The translations under genes were made by a program, and so were the position numbers. A stretch of DNA of 64,000 bases, from contig NC_031783.1 of the NCBI RefSeq assembly GCF_001522545.3, positions 6,349,433-6,413,432 on the forward strand, written 5' to 3'. Position 1 is the stretch's first letter; every line of letters begins with the position of its first letter. This document shows, piece by piece, positions 25,141-36,300 of this stretch. This stretch comes from Parus major. Lineage: Eukaryota > Chordata > Aves > Passeriformes > Paridae. Below the pieces are notes generated by a model, which worked only from the letters and a program-made list of their open reading frames with translations, was not told the DNA's origin and did no database searches.

Positions 25141-26630
25141 AATTAAAATAAAATCAAAAAGAATGACAATGTCTGAAGACTGCCAAACCCCTTGGTGTGC
25201 TAGTTTTCAGTCTGCACTATTATTATCAATTATGCACTAGTTCTATTTGTTTTTGAAGATTTATCAAACTCTTACAGAGTTAAATATCATCTTCCCTTCC
25301 CTGAGCACTGTCACACGTACGAGGTACTGGGACTTCAATTCAGCAGCTTCCTTCACATTCCACTGTTTCCTTAGGTCTTTGTGGCAACGAGTCTACAAGT
25401 CTTCTGCTCATAAGTGTCCTGAATATGTCTTCTTTTGTCCATAACTGATCTTTTTAAAGGAAATATAAAGTCTATAGAATTATAAAATGTTTCTGAGTTT
25501 TAGGAAAATTGTAATTGGAAAGGAAAATTAGTAATTGATACTCCAAAGAAGCATAAGCTTAACTTTTTATAATTATAGGTTCTATAAATTATTCTAATTT
25601 GTTTATATTGTATAGTAGCCATGGCATTTATTGCCTTCCGATGCAGTGGAAAATAGGCCTATATAGAAAACATAATATGGTTGTCATAGTTGTTGGTCTA
25701 TATGTTGGTCCAGATTTGAGAATGTGTTTAAATTCTTACCTTCTGCTGAGTCCCCATTTCTCACTGAAAATCAAACAGCTGCTGGTACCTAAAGAACATT
25801 TTTTTGAACATCAGCCTTCCTGCTGTGTATTGTCACTCGGTGTCACATGCTCTCAGCAAATGACTCTTGTATCTTTCGGCTGATTTGAAATATCTGGTTT
25901 ATTTCAGGTATAGACAATCATGATGTTAGTGCTGACAGTTCTCTGGTTCAATTACTTCTCATCCCAACCACTCTGCAAAAGCAAAGAAGCAAAGTAGGAG
26001 ATGATTCCACAGAGACTTGGAGATAAGAGATTCAGAACCTACTTGACAAGTGACACATACTCTGTTCTTCAGCACTATTTAGCACCTTTTTGATCTTACA
26101 TGTCTTAAGATATAAGTTTTCCTATACTCACTTTTTTCCTACTCCTAAATTCTCTAGCTAATCCCTGTGTTCCCTACCCCTTGGTACTTCCAGGGATTTT
26201 TTGACCCTCAACAATCAATTCAGTAACTTCCCAGTTCCCTAAGCAGTCTGGATGATGTTTAAAGACCAAGGGTTTTTAATAAGAGGGTTCTTGTGCAGAT
26301 TAGCCTGGAACAATAGAGGGCTACATTCTAGCCAGCTTTCCTTTGATGTTCACATTACTTAGGGATTTTATCCTGATGGGTTCAGTTGCTATAAAATTGC
26401 ACAGCTGAGGGAGTACAAGAAAGACAGGTCCTGACCAGACCAATACAGTATTCACTGTTGACAGGGTGAAGAATTAAACTAAGAGATGAACAAATAAACA
26501 GTTAACAAAAAAATTTCATTTTATTTACAAGCAATTTAAACTATTTAAAGACAATGAAAAGCCAGTAGACATGGTAGAAGTTACACATAACTGTGAATTT
26601 CTTTTTCTTCTCTCTTAAATGAAATGTAGT
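25141..26630. other. Intergenic, no gene seen
   Basis: AT-rich sequence with no recognisable gene or repeat. The 94-codon ORF at 25599-25883 has no family resemblance I can identify. Confidence 0.5.
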
Positions 26631-26639
26631 CTGTGGTCT

Positions 26640-26860
26640 CTCTAAATCCACGTCCTGTCTCCACCCTGGATACTGCATTCAATTCTGCAGCCTCCCCCCA
26701 GTCTCAGTAAAAATAGAACTGGAAGAAGATTCAGAAATGGTTGACAAGGACAAAGGCATAGAAATGGGATTTCATAACTGAATTAAAATAGTAGGAAAGT
26801 ATGAAAAGGGCACTGCTTCTGTTTGTGGCAAAGCTGTCTAGATAATAAAAGCAGGCAAAA
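26640..26860 (+). mobile_element. Possible ancient CR1/L3-type LINE remnant
   Basis: Phrases such as GGATACTGCATTCAATTCTG and AATGGTTGACAAGGACAAAG resemble the 'tactgcgttcagttctgg...' region shared by CR1-group LINEs. Divergence is high and no terminal repeat is visible, so the call is tentative. Confidence 0.4.
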
Positions 26861-27083
26861 TCTCAAGTCTGTTTGAATTCAGTATAGATGATTTCCTCAG
26901 TGCATTTGCATCTCTTGGTGATATATTGAAAAAATTATTATCAATTAATTTGTTATTGCAGAACAGGCCTATTGCCTTCCCTGCCTACAGGCCATAGTTT
27001 CATAAAAACCTTTAGGCAAAAGGAAGTGATACTGGAGTCTCCTTCCCTGGCAGGGTGGAACTGCTAATTTGAAGGTGTCTCCT

Positions 27084-27103
27084 ATCACATCACATCACAT
27101 CAC
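27084..27103. repeat. (ATCAC)4 microsatellite at a CR1 3' end
   Basis: Four exact ATCAC units immediately beside the 3' end of the minus-strand CR1 copy. Probably grew from the CR1 terminal short repeats. Confidence 0.9.
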
Positions 27104-27965
27104 AGTATTAGAATCATGTAGGTGGCGAGGGACTTCTGCAGGTTTTGTAGTCCAGCTTTCTCCTCATGGCAGGTTCCATTAAAGCAGGTTGCTTTTAGTC
27201 GTGTTCAATTGAATTATGTATATCTTGAAGGATGGAGCTGCCATCGCCTTTCAGGGCAAATCGTTTCCATATCTGATCCTTAAAAAATAAATAAATAATT
27301 GTTTCCTATATTGAATTGCTGTAGGTTGTGCTCATTGCTTCTTGAGCCCCTCTGGGACAAATGTAGCTGTATCTCTTTTACACCCTTCCATTACGAAGTG
27401 CTTCACAGCATGATGATCTCCATTCACCATCTTTAAACCTGGGCAAATCTAGCTCTCTCATCTTGTAGGTCATGAAGTGCAGCTGCCTGAGCAGTTTGGT
27501 AGCCTTGATTTAGTGTTTCAATGGCTTTCTTAAAATGAGACACAGAGCTCGAGATGTGGTGTCACAAGTGTCAGATGGAGGGGAAGAATCAGTTCCCTCC
27601 AAACACACCAGTGGTACTCAGCCCAGGTTGCAGCTGGGCGCATTAGCTCCAAGAGCACATGGCTGACTCACATTCAGCTTGTCCACCACAACCCTCAGCT
27701 CTTTTTCTACAAAGCTGTTTTCAATCCAGTCAGTTCCCAGCCTGTCCCACTTGGGGGGCTATGACAATCCAGTTGTAGGGCTTCGCATTTGCCTTTGCTG
27801 AACTTCATGAGGTCCCCAAGAGCTAATTTTTCCAGTCTGACTAGGTATGTCTGAGTAGCAGCCCTGCCTTTTAGTGTATCAGCCACTCCCCCCAATTTGG
27901 TATCACCCACAAATGTGCTGAGAGGTCACTCTATCCCATCATCCTGGTCATTACATCAGCCATTT
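27104..27965 (-). mobile_element. CR1 LINE fragment, ~860 bp, 3' half
   Basis: Read on the plus strand it follows the reverse complement of the CR1 consensus: TTAGAATCATGTAGGTGG, then CTCATCTTGTAGGTCATG, CATTCAGCTTGTCCACCA, CTTTGCTGAACTTCATGAGG, CCAATTTGGTATCACCCAC and TCATCCTGGTCATTACAT. An A/T-rich simple stretch (about 27278-27302) interrupts it. The short open frame at 27707-27910 is remnant element sequence, not a gene. Confidence 0.9.
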
Positions 27966-28279
27966 CAAGAATCCATGTTGATGTAACCTATATAAAGAAC
28001 ACAAGTCAAATATCCTTCCAGAGATATGCTGGAGACTTCAAATTTTGCTTTAGGAACACACACATATTGCATTGCCAAGTCTCTTTTTTTCTCAAGATAT
28101 AAAATAAGAAGTAGCCCTGAATTCCACAAGAAGCAGGTCGCGAGTCTTTTTTTGGATGCAAATGCCGAATGTAGAATTTGACTTAGTGCAAATCTTCTGA
28201 AAGGCAGAGATGACTGTCAGAACCTAAGAGCTAAGCAAGCTGGAAATTATTTATAGAGTCCTTCCCCAGCATCTCCAGT
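27966..28279. other. Intergenic, no gene seen
   Basis: Non-repetitive sequence between the CR1 copy and the open frame at 28.28 kb; nothing recognised. Confidence 0.45.
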
Positions 28280-28756
28280 GTGTGCCTTTGCTCAAGACAG
28301 GCATATTTCAATGCCATAAAAATGGACAGAACTGCAACAGTAAATACTGATGAACTGGGGAAGTTCTTGCAGTCTTCTTACTTGCCTGGGTGGTGGTATG
28401 GACAGAATGGACTCTGTGCCAGCAGCTCTTGTACTAAAGGAGCAGAGGGCAGAATGGGGATCAGGAAAAAAACAGAACTAGAAGGATGGGAGAAGAAAAC
28501 TGTAGGAGTAATTCAGCTCCTCTGCAGACATTATTGCAGTTTCAAGAACATTTCTATAATAACCTTTCCAGCACAAAACTGTCTGTTACGGGCAGTGACA
28601 CACTACATGGTGTTTTTGCAGCATGAACAGAGTAACATTGCTGCCAAAGGGCATGGAAAGGACAACACTACAGACACGATCCCCAAAATCCTCTTGGGGC
28701 ATATTGTGCTACTCAGAGACTTAGTATTACCAGAGACATTACAAGTTATGCCATAG
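28280..28756 (+). other. Unassigned 158-codon open reading frame
   Basis: One of the longest intergenic frames outside GC-rich DNA. The peptide begins MCLCSRQAYFNAIKMDRTAT and ends LPETLQVMP. I recognise no domain, signal peptide or membrane segment, and no clear intron signals or promoter flank it. It may be a chance frame or a decayed transposon or retroviral fragment. No function is claimed. Confidence 0.15.
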
Positions 28757-31110
28757 GCTGGTGTAGTTTTAAAGCTCGATTTTGTTGCGTATGCTAGAAC
28801 TGGATCTGAGATAATACATGTACATTGCTAAATACTATAAAATGGCTTAGCAGAATGTTTTCTAATCTTCCACATGGAGCTTGTCTCTCTAAACTGTTTA
28901 TAACTCCTGTACAATTTGGGACAACATCTCCTACAACATTAGCTGAAGAAAACACTGATAAACAGGAAGCATTGGTTGTGAAAAAGAACTAAGAGAAGAT
29001 GGAAGGACATGAAAGTGAGGAAACCCAGCCAAAGCTCCAAAAATGGGAGCAAAGGCACTGAATGTTTCCAAACAAATACTCAGATAATTAAGGCTGTTTG
29101 GTTTGGTATTTTTATGGAGACAAAAATTATAAAAAAGTTACATACTATGTGGACACTTAGTGTCTGAAGGAACACACACTTGTAAAGAATACATTCCAGG
29201 CAGAATCTCTGTCCCAATCCAATGTTTAAGAAGACATGGGGTAACTCGGACACATTTACCAAGTATAGCCACAAGTAAATGCAGTTATTTGACTTAACTG
29301 CTGGGAAGCAACTCTTCAGTTCTAATTATTCTGATACCCTCACAGTAAGGTGTGTGCTTCTTTCCTTATTTTCCTCCAGGAGACAGTGTCACAGAAGAAC
29401 CTAATTTGGGACTTAACCTGGGATGCAAAACATCAAATTCCTGTTTCCCAGCTCTGCTACAGCCATCATAAAGCACCTTCAGCAAATCATCCTGCCTCCA
29501 TTCCCATGTCTAACAATGGGAAAATAATTTCTTTCACCATTCTTTATTAGTTCATTAATTCAGTGGGGCAGTGAGTATGTCCTATGGCTTAAATGCCACA
29601 TGCTTAATGCTGTCGGCATATTTTAGCACTTTGCTTAGACACCTACAGACCCTAGTACTTCTGTACTCAGCAGCAGCAACACTACATTGGTTCACAACAA
29701 CTAAATGCAGAGTATATATAAATTTGACTAAGGTAGGTGCTATGCTTTTTCATTTCTCAAGAAAAATAACTGTTCTTATGAAATAAAAAGAATTAACGGA
29801 ACTATTATTACTACAAAAATGCAGTTTTTCAGCTGTTAAGTCAGCAGGAAATCTACTGTTACACTTTTTGTAAGATCACTATCTTCACCTGATTACAGGG
29901 TAGTGGATAACTTGCACTTACATTAACTATATTTTAAGCCATTCTAGCACTTTCCATAAACATTTTTCCATTTTGGGTTATTATATTCTGTTGTTTTCCT
30001 GCATGTACATAATCCTGGACCCTGAGAAATGAGGCTTTTAGAACTCATTTAACAAGTTTACCAATAGCAGTGTTATGCTGTGAGAATGTTCCTCAGTACA
30101 GCCATGTGTCTCAATTATATTAATCTATTTCTCAGACTTAAAAACAAAGTAATCATAAGGCACATGCAGCCTTGTTTGAGAAAGTATATTTGAAAAGCAA
30201 ATGCTTCTCCCCACCCCTGCACAGCTCCAGTTGACAGTCAAAAAGAATTCATCAGTAAGAGGGAAAATGCTATTTGTCACATGACTTAGGCCAGTTTCCA
30301 AGTGCTTCAAAGAGAAGAAAAGAAACACTACAAAAAGAAATATGACAGGTCTACACTGCCACATAAGTTTTTAATTAAGAAATTTAAAGGGAACTAAATA
30401 TAATTTTAAAAAACATTATTCTGTCATTGTAATCCATATGAACTCCCAGTCTGTTACTAGTATATTTTCTTAGCCATATGCCTGGCAATTAACTGGACAA
30501 TCTAGCTCTGCCTCAATAAACGTATTTCCTTCTATCAGATTTCCCCTCCTCTCACCAATTTCACTGGATGTTCTCCTTTGAACTTTTACTATACTCATAG
30601 GACTCAGAACTCATGACTTGCATTCCATACTTCATCACCATATACAGTTTCTGTCCCTACACATCTTTGTGTACTTTCTGATTGAAGCAGCTGTAGTCTG
30701 ATTTCAGTCTCATTTGATTTTCCAGTGGTTATAAGGTTATACTTTCTTCAGACAAAAATATATCAGCTGCACTAACACATTGCATCAGTCACCCTCCTGA
30801 AGAACAGCATGAAATGTAATTCACCTTGCTCCCTTGGATACTGTTTTCATTGTCATATGCAATGGTATGCTGGATGGGATAGTGTTCAACTGGAAGTTTC
30901 ATTAAGCAGCTCTCGGACACCATTAAAGTGTTCTAATAGGTGTGACTTATTGAGCGGAAGAGTCGGTAAACAAATGAAGTATAAGTGACAGTACGAGACC
31001 AGAGTAACAGTAATTAGCGATGTGACTCCATGAGTAATAGGAAAATTGCCCTGACCCAGTTGATGGCAAATAGCAACAAAATCTTAAAAAAATGTAAAAA
31101 AATTTCCCCA
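28757..31110. other. Intergenic, no gene seen
   Basis: AT-rich sequence without recognisable genes or repeats. Confidence 0.5.
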
Positions 31111-31149
31111 TATGGGTTTTCTACCAACACTTTTAAGGGTCATGAACAA

Positions 31150-31640
31150 CCTTTCTGATTGCCATACAACCCACTTCACTCATATTCCACCAGATGTGTT
31201 AGGACACAGTGGCAGGTGTGCTCCCCATGTTGTCCAGAGCCAGGCGCAGAGGTGGAAGAAGGACGGGCTGGCAGCATTGTCCCAGCACCTGCAGCTGCTT
31301 GGTACAGATCTGCCAGGCATTGGGGCTTCACAGGCAGCTTCCAGCAACCTTCCGTTCTCTGCAGAGCACCAGCACTTGGGTGGGAACCCTGCTTACTTCT
31401 GCTGTGTGGAGTTCACACTGTCACCCTCTGCCTTGCCAGGGGCCATGCACAGTCCTGGCTGAGCTGCCACACCTCACCTGGTGTTCTGCACGCGGTTGCA
31501 CAAAGGCCTACCAGGTGTACAATGGTTTATCAATATCCTGCCTCCAATCAATGTTCCACATTTATCCCACGCTACCCTCACCTCAGTGCCAACACAAACA
31601 TTTCAGAGAGCCTGGATTAATGAGAGCATAACAAAAACAA
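31150..31640 (+). other. GC-richer segment open in several frames
   Basis: A sharply bounded stretch of about 0.4 kb (roughly 31190-31500) is richer in GC and poor in stops. Overlapping plus-strand frames of 116, 153 and 140 codons run through it. Simultaneous openness in three frames points to base composition, or an unrecognised mobile-element fragment, rather than a gene. Confidence 0.3.
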
Positions 31641-32595
31641 ATCTGATCTGTCTGTGCATGCTTTTTGTCTCTTGGAATCACATCACATATGATTTTCCAC
31701 CTCTCCTGAATAAAGAGGAATGTTATAAAACAGAAATCAGAGCATTTTAATACAAAAAATAGAACTATCCCTCAGTATGTGCATGAAAAAATGATTTTAT
31801 TTCTTTGATGAAAATACCATTCACAAAAACCCCCCACCAAGCTACCAGCTGCTCTCCAATAGATGACATGACCAAGAAAAATTTCTTGGTAAGTGCCATA
31901 AATAAAACTAGTTTTATTTCTCTTTTCATATCCTAGCAGTGTAGGCCTCAACGGGATCCTATGGGGGTAATATCCTGGAATATAATAATGCCAAAAAAAA
32001 AAAAAATAGTATGTACACCACAAGACAAAACACATGCACACAAAATCAATACTCTGAATTTCAGGGCTCCTGATTGCTTAAACAACTGACAGGAAATGCA
32101 CTGGTTTCAGTGCAATAGTAAAATGTCTGAAGAAATACTTGGAAAGTATGAACACAGAAGAAATCACATAAAAACAAGTGGTATTGTCTGTGTGTGGAGA
32201 GAGGGAACGAAACTGACTGTAATAAGATACCTAGTAATATGTTTTACAAAATAGTGCAAGGGTTGGAAAGGGAACGGAAAAATATGCAATTATAATACAA
32301 CGTACAAAAAATACTCACTTTGAGAGTCTATTTTGTTTGAGGTACAATTAAAAAGTTTTTATCAACCTACAAATATTTGTAACCAGTTTATGAGTTGGTT
32401 GTTCTTTAGTCATCCAAGGAAAGGAGTAATCAGTAGATGAAGTCTGGCTGATGCAGACTCCAGATAGAGCACGTCTTCAGCACTGGTTATAATTAACCAC
32501 TAGACTAACTTACAACACAGTTCCTACTTTCCTCTTCAGATCTAGATAAAATTACTGCTGTAATTCAAAAAGAAAATATAGCTACCAGAGCAGAA
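31641..32595. other. Upstream flank of PLA2G10, no gene seen
   Basis: AT-rich with an A13 tract at about 31993-32006. No TATA box or conserved element was confidently identified before the CpG-rich block. Confidence 0.5.
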
Positions 32596-33310
32596 AGGTG
32601 TGGAGGAGCAGAGAGGCGGCCCCATCCCAGACCTGCGGGGTGTGACTCCTTGTGCCTGCACCGCGCTCCGCTGCCCGAGTGACAGGTCCCAGCTCTCGCC
32701 GGCTCTTCCAGCGGCAGCTCCTCCCTTCTGGCCAGATGGACAGCACAGCTTGGACTTGGGCTCCGGCTCCGGGGGACCCGGCTCGGGGCAGAAAGCAGCC
32801 TGTTATAGCCGGCACGCCGCCGCTGCGGCTCACACGTACGCGCTCCGCTGCCGAGCACACGCCGCTGCTGGGACCCGCACCCCCGCCCGCCGCTGCCCAT
32901 GGCACCGCTGCCCCCGCTGCTGCTGCTGCTGCTGCTGCTGCCGGTGGCCGGTGAGTAGGGCAGAGTCCCGGGCCGGGGATCGGCATCCATACGGTCCTTC
33001 CCGGCAGGGAAGCCGTCCCGTCCAGCGGCGCCTCCGCGGGCTCGGACCCGGTGGGATGGGGCTTGGCAGCATCGGGGGGCAGGTGGGAAGAGGGGTAGAG
33101 AAAGGAGTCTTAGGAGAAACAGTGACGGGAAGTGCCTGTCTTCCCACGCCGGAGAACAGTCCCTGTGACAGGTAGCCAGCGCTCGGGCACAGCTGGGTGG
33201 GACTCGCCCACGGGAAGCCCCGATTGCCGCTGCCAGCGGCGGCCGGAGCTGCCCTGATAGCCGGGGACTGCCCACGGGAGCGGGGCTGGAGGGGCGTGCG
33301 CTACTTCTGT
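32596..33310 (+). promoter_or_regulatory. PLA2G10: CpG-rich promoter region of PLA2G10
   Basis: About 0.7 kb of CpG-dense DNA surrounding the PLA2G10 start codon and first donor, flanked by AT-rich DNA on both sides. The transcription start is not resolvable by eye; no TATA box at a suitable distance was found. Long antisense frames here (up to 276 codons on the minus strand) reflect GC composition. Confidence 0.75.
32899..32950 (+). CDS. PLA2G10: PLA2G10 exon 1 (signal peptide)
   Basis: ATG at 32899 in a CCCATGG context. It encodes MAPLPPLLLLLLLLPVA plus one base, ending GCCG|GTGAGT. The eight consecutive Leu codons are all CTG (32917-32940). Confidence 0.93.
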
Positions 33311-36300
33311 AAAGTTCGTCAGTAATGTGCAACTCTGCTAACCAAGAACTTTTCCGTGCTTCAAATGAGTTTGCAGCTTGCACGTTCAATAACAATATTT
33401 CTATAAGGCCAGCAGCTTTACTCCCACTCTTGTCCGGGTACTGGAGTGAGTTGTCGCAAAGCTCTTGAGTTACTAAGCAGTTCAGAAGCAGGAATTAATT
33501 GGTAGAACTGAGACTGCCTACAAAACCCTAACTGGGTTATTCTGAAAAATGAATCAGTTCTTCATGAATGAGTTATAATGTGAGAATATAATTAAAGGAC
33601 CCCTGCCTTACACCTTTGCACAGCCAATTACTCACTTTGCAAATATTTAATTATTTTTTTTGGTCTCCTACATCCTATTTATTAATCAGTGTTAAAGACC
33701 GGTTGTAACAATTCACAGTCCATTTCATCGTAGGTTTTCTGAGGCATTCATCAGTACAGTATCTGATTGTACTCATTTCTCTGAAACTATATTATCATCC
33801 CTCTTTTTCAGATAGGTAGGTGGGCTGACACAAAAACACATCCTCTGACTTAAGGTTCCCTTGGGGACATGGTGGAACCCAATTTTACCTACAACCTATT
33901 CTATGTAGAATTATGTGGAACTTCAACTGCTCAAAGCCTGGTTCTCGCTGAATGCTGTGGCAGCTTGGTACTTCAACCCCAGGATATTCAGCAGGCTGAG
34001 AGCCTACTATTTGTAAACATCAATAGGCATTGTTTTAAAGTGATTAAATTAACCTCATGCTGAACCTTTGTAACTGCTGTAAGGATAAAATCCTTAAGTA
34101 AAAGATTCTCTTGCAGTATTTTTTTATTCATTTCTACACAGCTTGCAAATTCATCACCACACCAAATCTTGCAAATAGCAGGATCCTAAGAGAAGAGCCT
34201 CAATTCATTGCTAGAACAGATTCTGGGCACAGAATGGAGCAGGGTCTGGGGGGAGGCAATCATGTGATTAAAGCCCATAAGGTAAGGTGCTTGCATAATG
34301 TGGCCAATTAGGGCCCCACCAAGCTCCCTGCCCCAGTTCTACTTCGTGACCTCAGATTGCCCCTATGATTCCTTCTGCATTTTGATCATCCTCCAGACTT
34401 TATCCTTTGCATGGCACAAACCTCAGCAAGAACATTAAGGAAAGCAATGAAATCACTGCTTCTGCCAGCTTTGAGTGCTCATTACAGAGAGCCTGGCTGC
34501 GCTCTGATAACTGAGTCAGGCACCTCAGTCACTCACTCCGTGGGCAGGGAGGAGCACGGGAAATGCAATTCACCTGTTTCCCAATTGGTCCAAAGTATCA
34601 AAAAGGGCAAATTTAACCTTTTAAAAAATTTACATGTGACCAGAATTTTTGGAGATAGCATGTAAGTTGTCTGGGCAATAAAATGAGGTGAAAAAGGCCA
34701 TTCCTGATGGCTCATGAAACAAGTAGTAAAAATCTAAGCAAAATCTAAGGTTTCTATAAGGCATACAGTTCTTTTTTTCTATACCTTATAAAGCAATTAA
34801 TTTAAAATAAATACAATCTGGCTCACTCCCTTTTTCTCCACCTACAAGGTGCATGCACACGATCTGCATGACAAAATCCAAAAATCTAACTAGATATCGA
34901 GGGACAACACTGCTCTCTCAGGAGTGCATAATCAAACTCTCAGTCACAAAGTCTTCATAAAACAAAACAAAAAAACACACAGAAGATTTCAAAACCTTAA
35001 TCATAAAATACTTGGAAATATGCAGAATATCAACTTACTCTCTAACTGTATTCCACAACATATTTGATAAAACACTTTGGAGATTTTGTTATATGGCAAA
35101 CATACTGATGTTATCATCATCATTATCAACATATTGATACTCCGATTGTTTCCATAGTTCTGTGCATTCTCAGATGGTATTTCATTGCTTGCATTAACTC
35201 AGCTCATGAAGCTGTTGTGACAGACTATCATATTGAGAGTATCTATGCTGTGCTGGTTTACAATTGGATGTCCAGATCCTGTAATACAAATATATTACAA
35301 GGACAAAAGGTTTATGTCCTTTTCTTTAAGACATGTGGCATATTTTACTTGAGGTCCTCGGGTACCAGTCAGTTCATCACTTCTACTTGTCATGGATTTA
35401 AATCAAGGGACTGGGAATTGTCCTAAGTTAGCAAACAATTCTCTGATGAAACCAGGAACATGACTTGAAATTTCTTATTTTCTTCTTCCTGACTTTTATC
35501 TCTCCTACACCATCCTTCCCCAGTTGCCAAGAACTGAGACACAATGTAAAAATTCTTCGCTTTTTTCAGAATCCCCAGGGCCATGCAGAGCAAACCCAGC
35601 TTTGCCATTAACCATGGTTCCTCCAGACACTACTGGCTGTCTAAAAGAGTAACCATTACTAAATATTGAAGAGCATAACCAGTTGTCACTTGTAATGCTG
35701 CAGCTTTATTGCAGGGTTTTCAGCTCAGAATATACTGAACTTGTACTGACAATAAAGATAACACTTTCAGTCTATCATAAGGTTAATCTGTTTATTATCA
35801 AATGGATGCCTCTGCTACCCAGAACTAATATTTCACACTAAACATACAGGTAATGGTCTGGAACAGGAGTCATTCACAACAGACACTCTTCACTGTCTTA
35901 GCAAGGAAGTTTAGTGGCAACTCAGCAGTTTTGAAATGAAACTGCAATCGACTACATAGCAAGGAAGCTTTTCTTAATTCCTCAGGATATGATTGCTTTT
36001 AATCAACAGCCAAAGCTGCATGTGCAAGTTTAAACACCCTTGTTTCAACACTTCTGCCCCTAGATCACATGCCCAAAAAGCACGAGGGACAAGATATGGG
36101 AGTGGTCACCAGTCAGGAAAGCACTAACTGCTGCCTCAGGACTCTAAGTGTTTTTTTTACTGTTTTCACACACAAACCAATTGAATTTCTTACTAAGGTG
36201 ATTTCATGAGGTGCTTAAATTCGATTGTTTCTTGACATTACAAGTTCCAGAGATCACCAGCATCCCACACATTTCAAGTTACTCAACTGTGCTGGGACCG

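Noticed and set aside
27707..27910. 67-codon minus-strand ORF
   Set aside because: Lies inside a decayed CR1 copy.
32565..33395. 276-codon minus-strand ORF antisense to PLA2G10 exon 1
   Set aside because: Low-complexity translation with a Ser run that is the mirror of the CTG repeat; composition artefact of the CpG-rich block.
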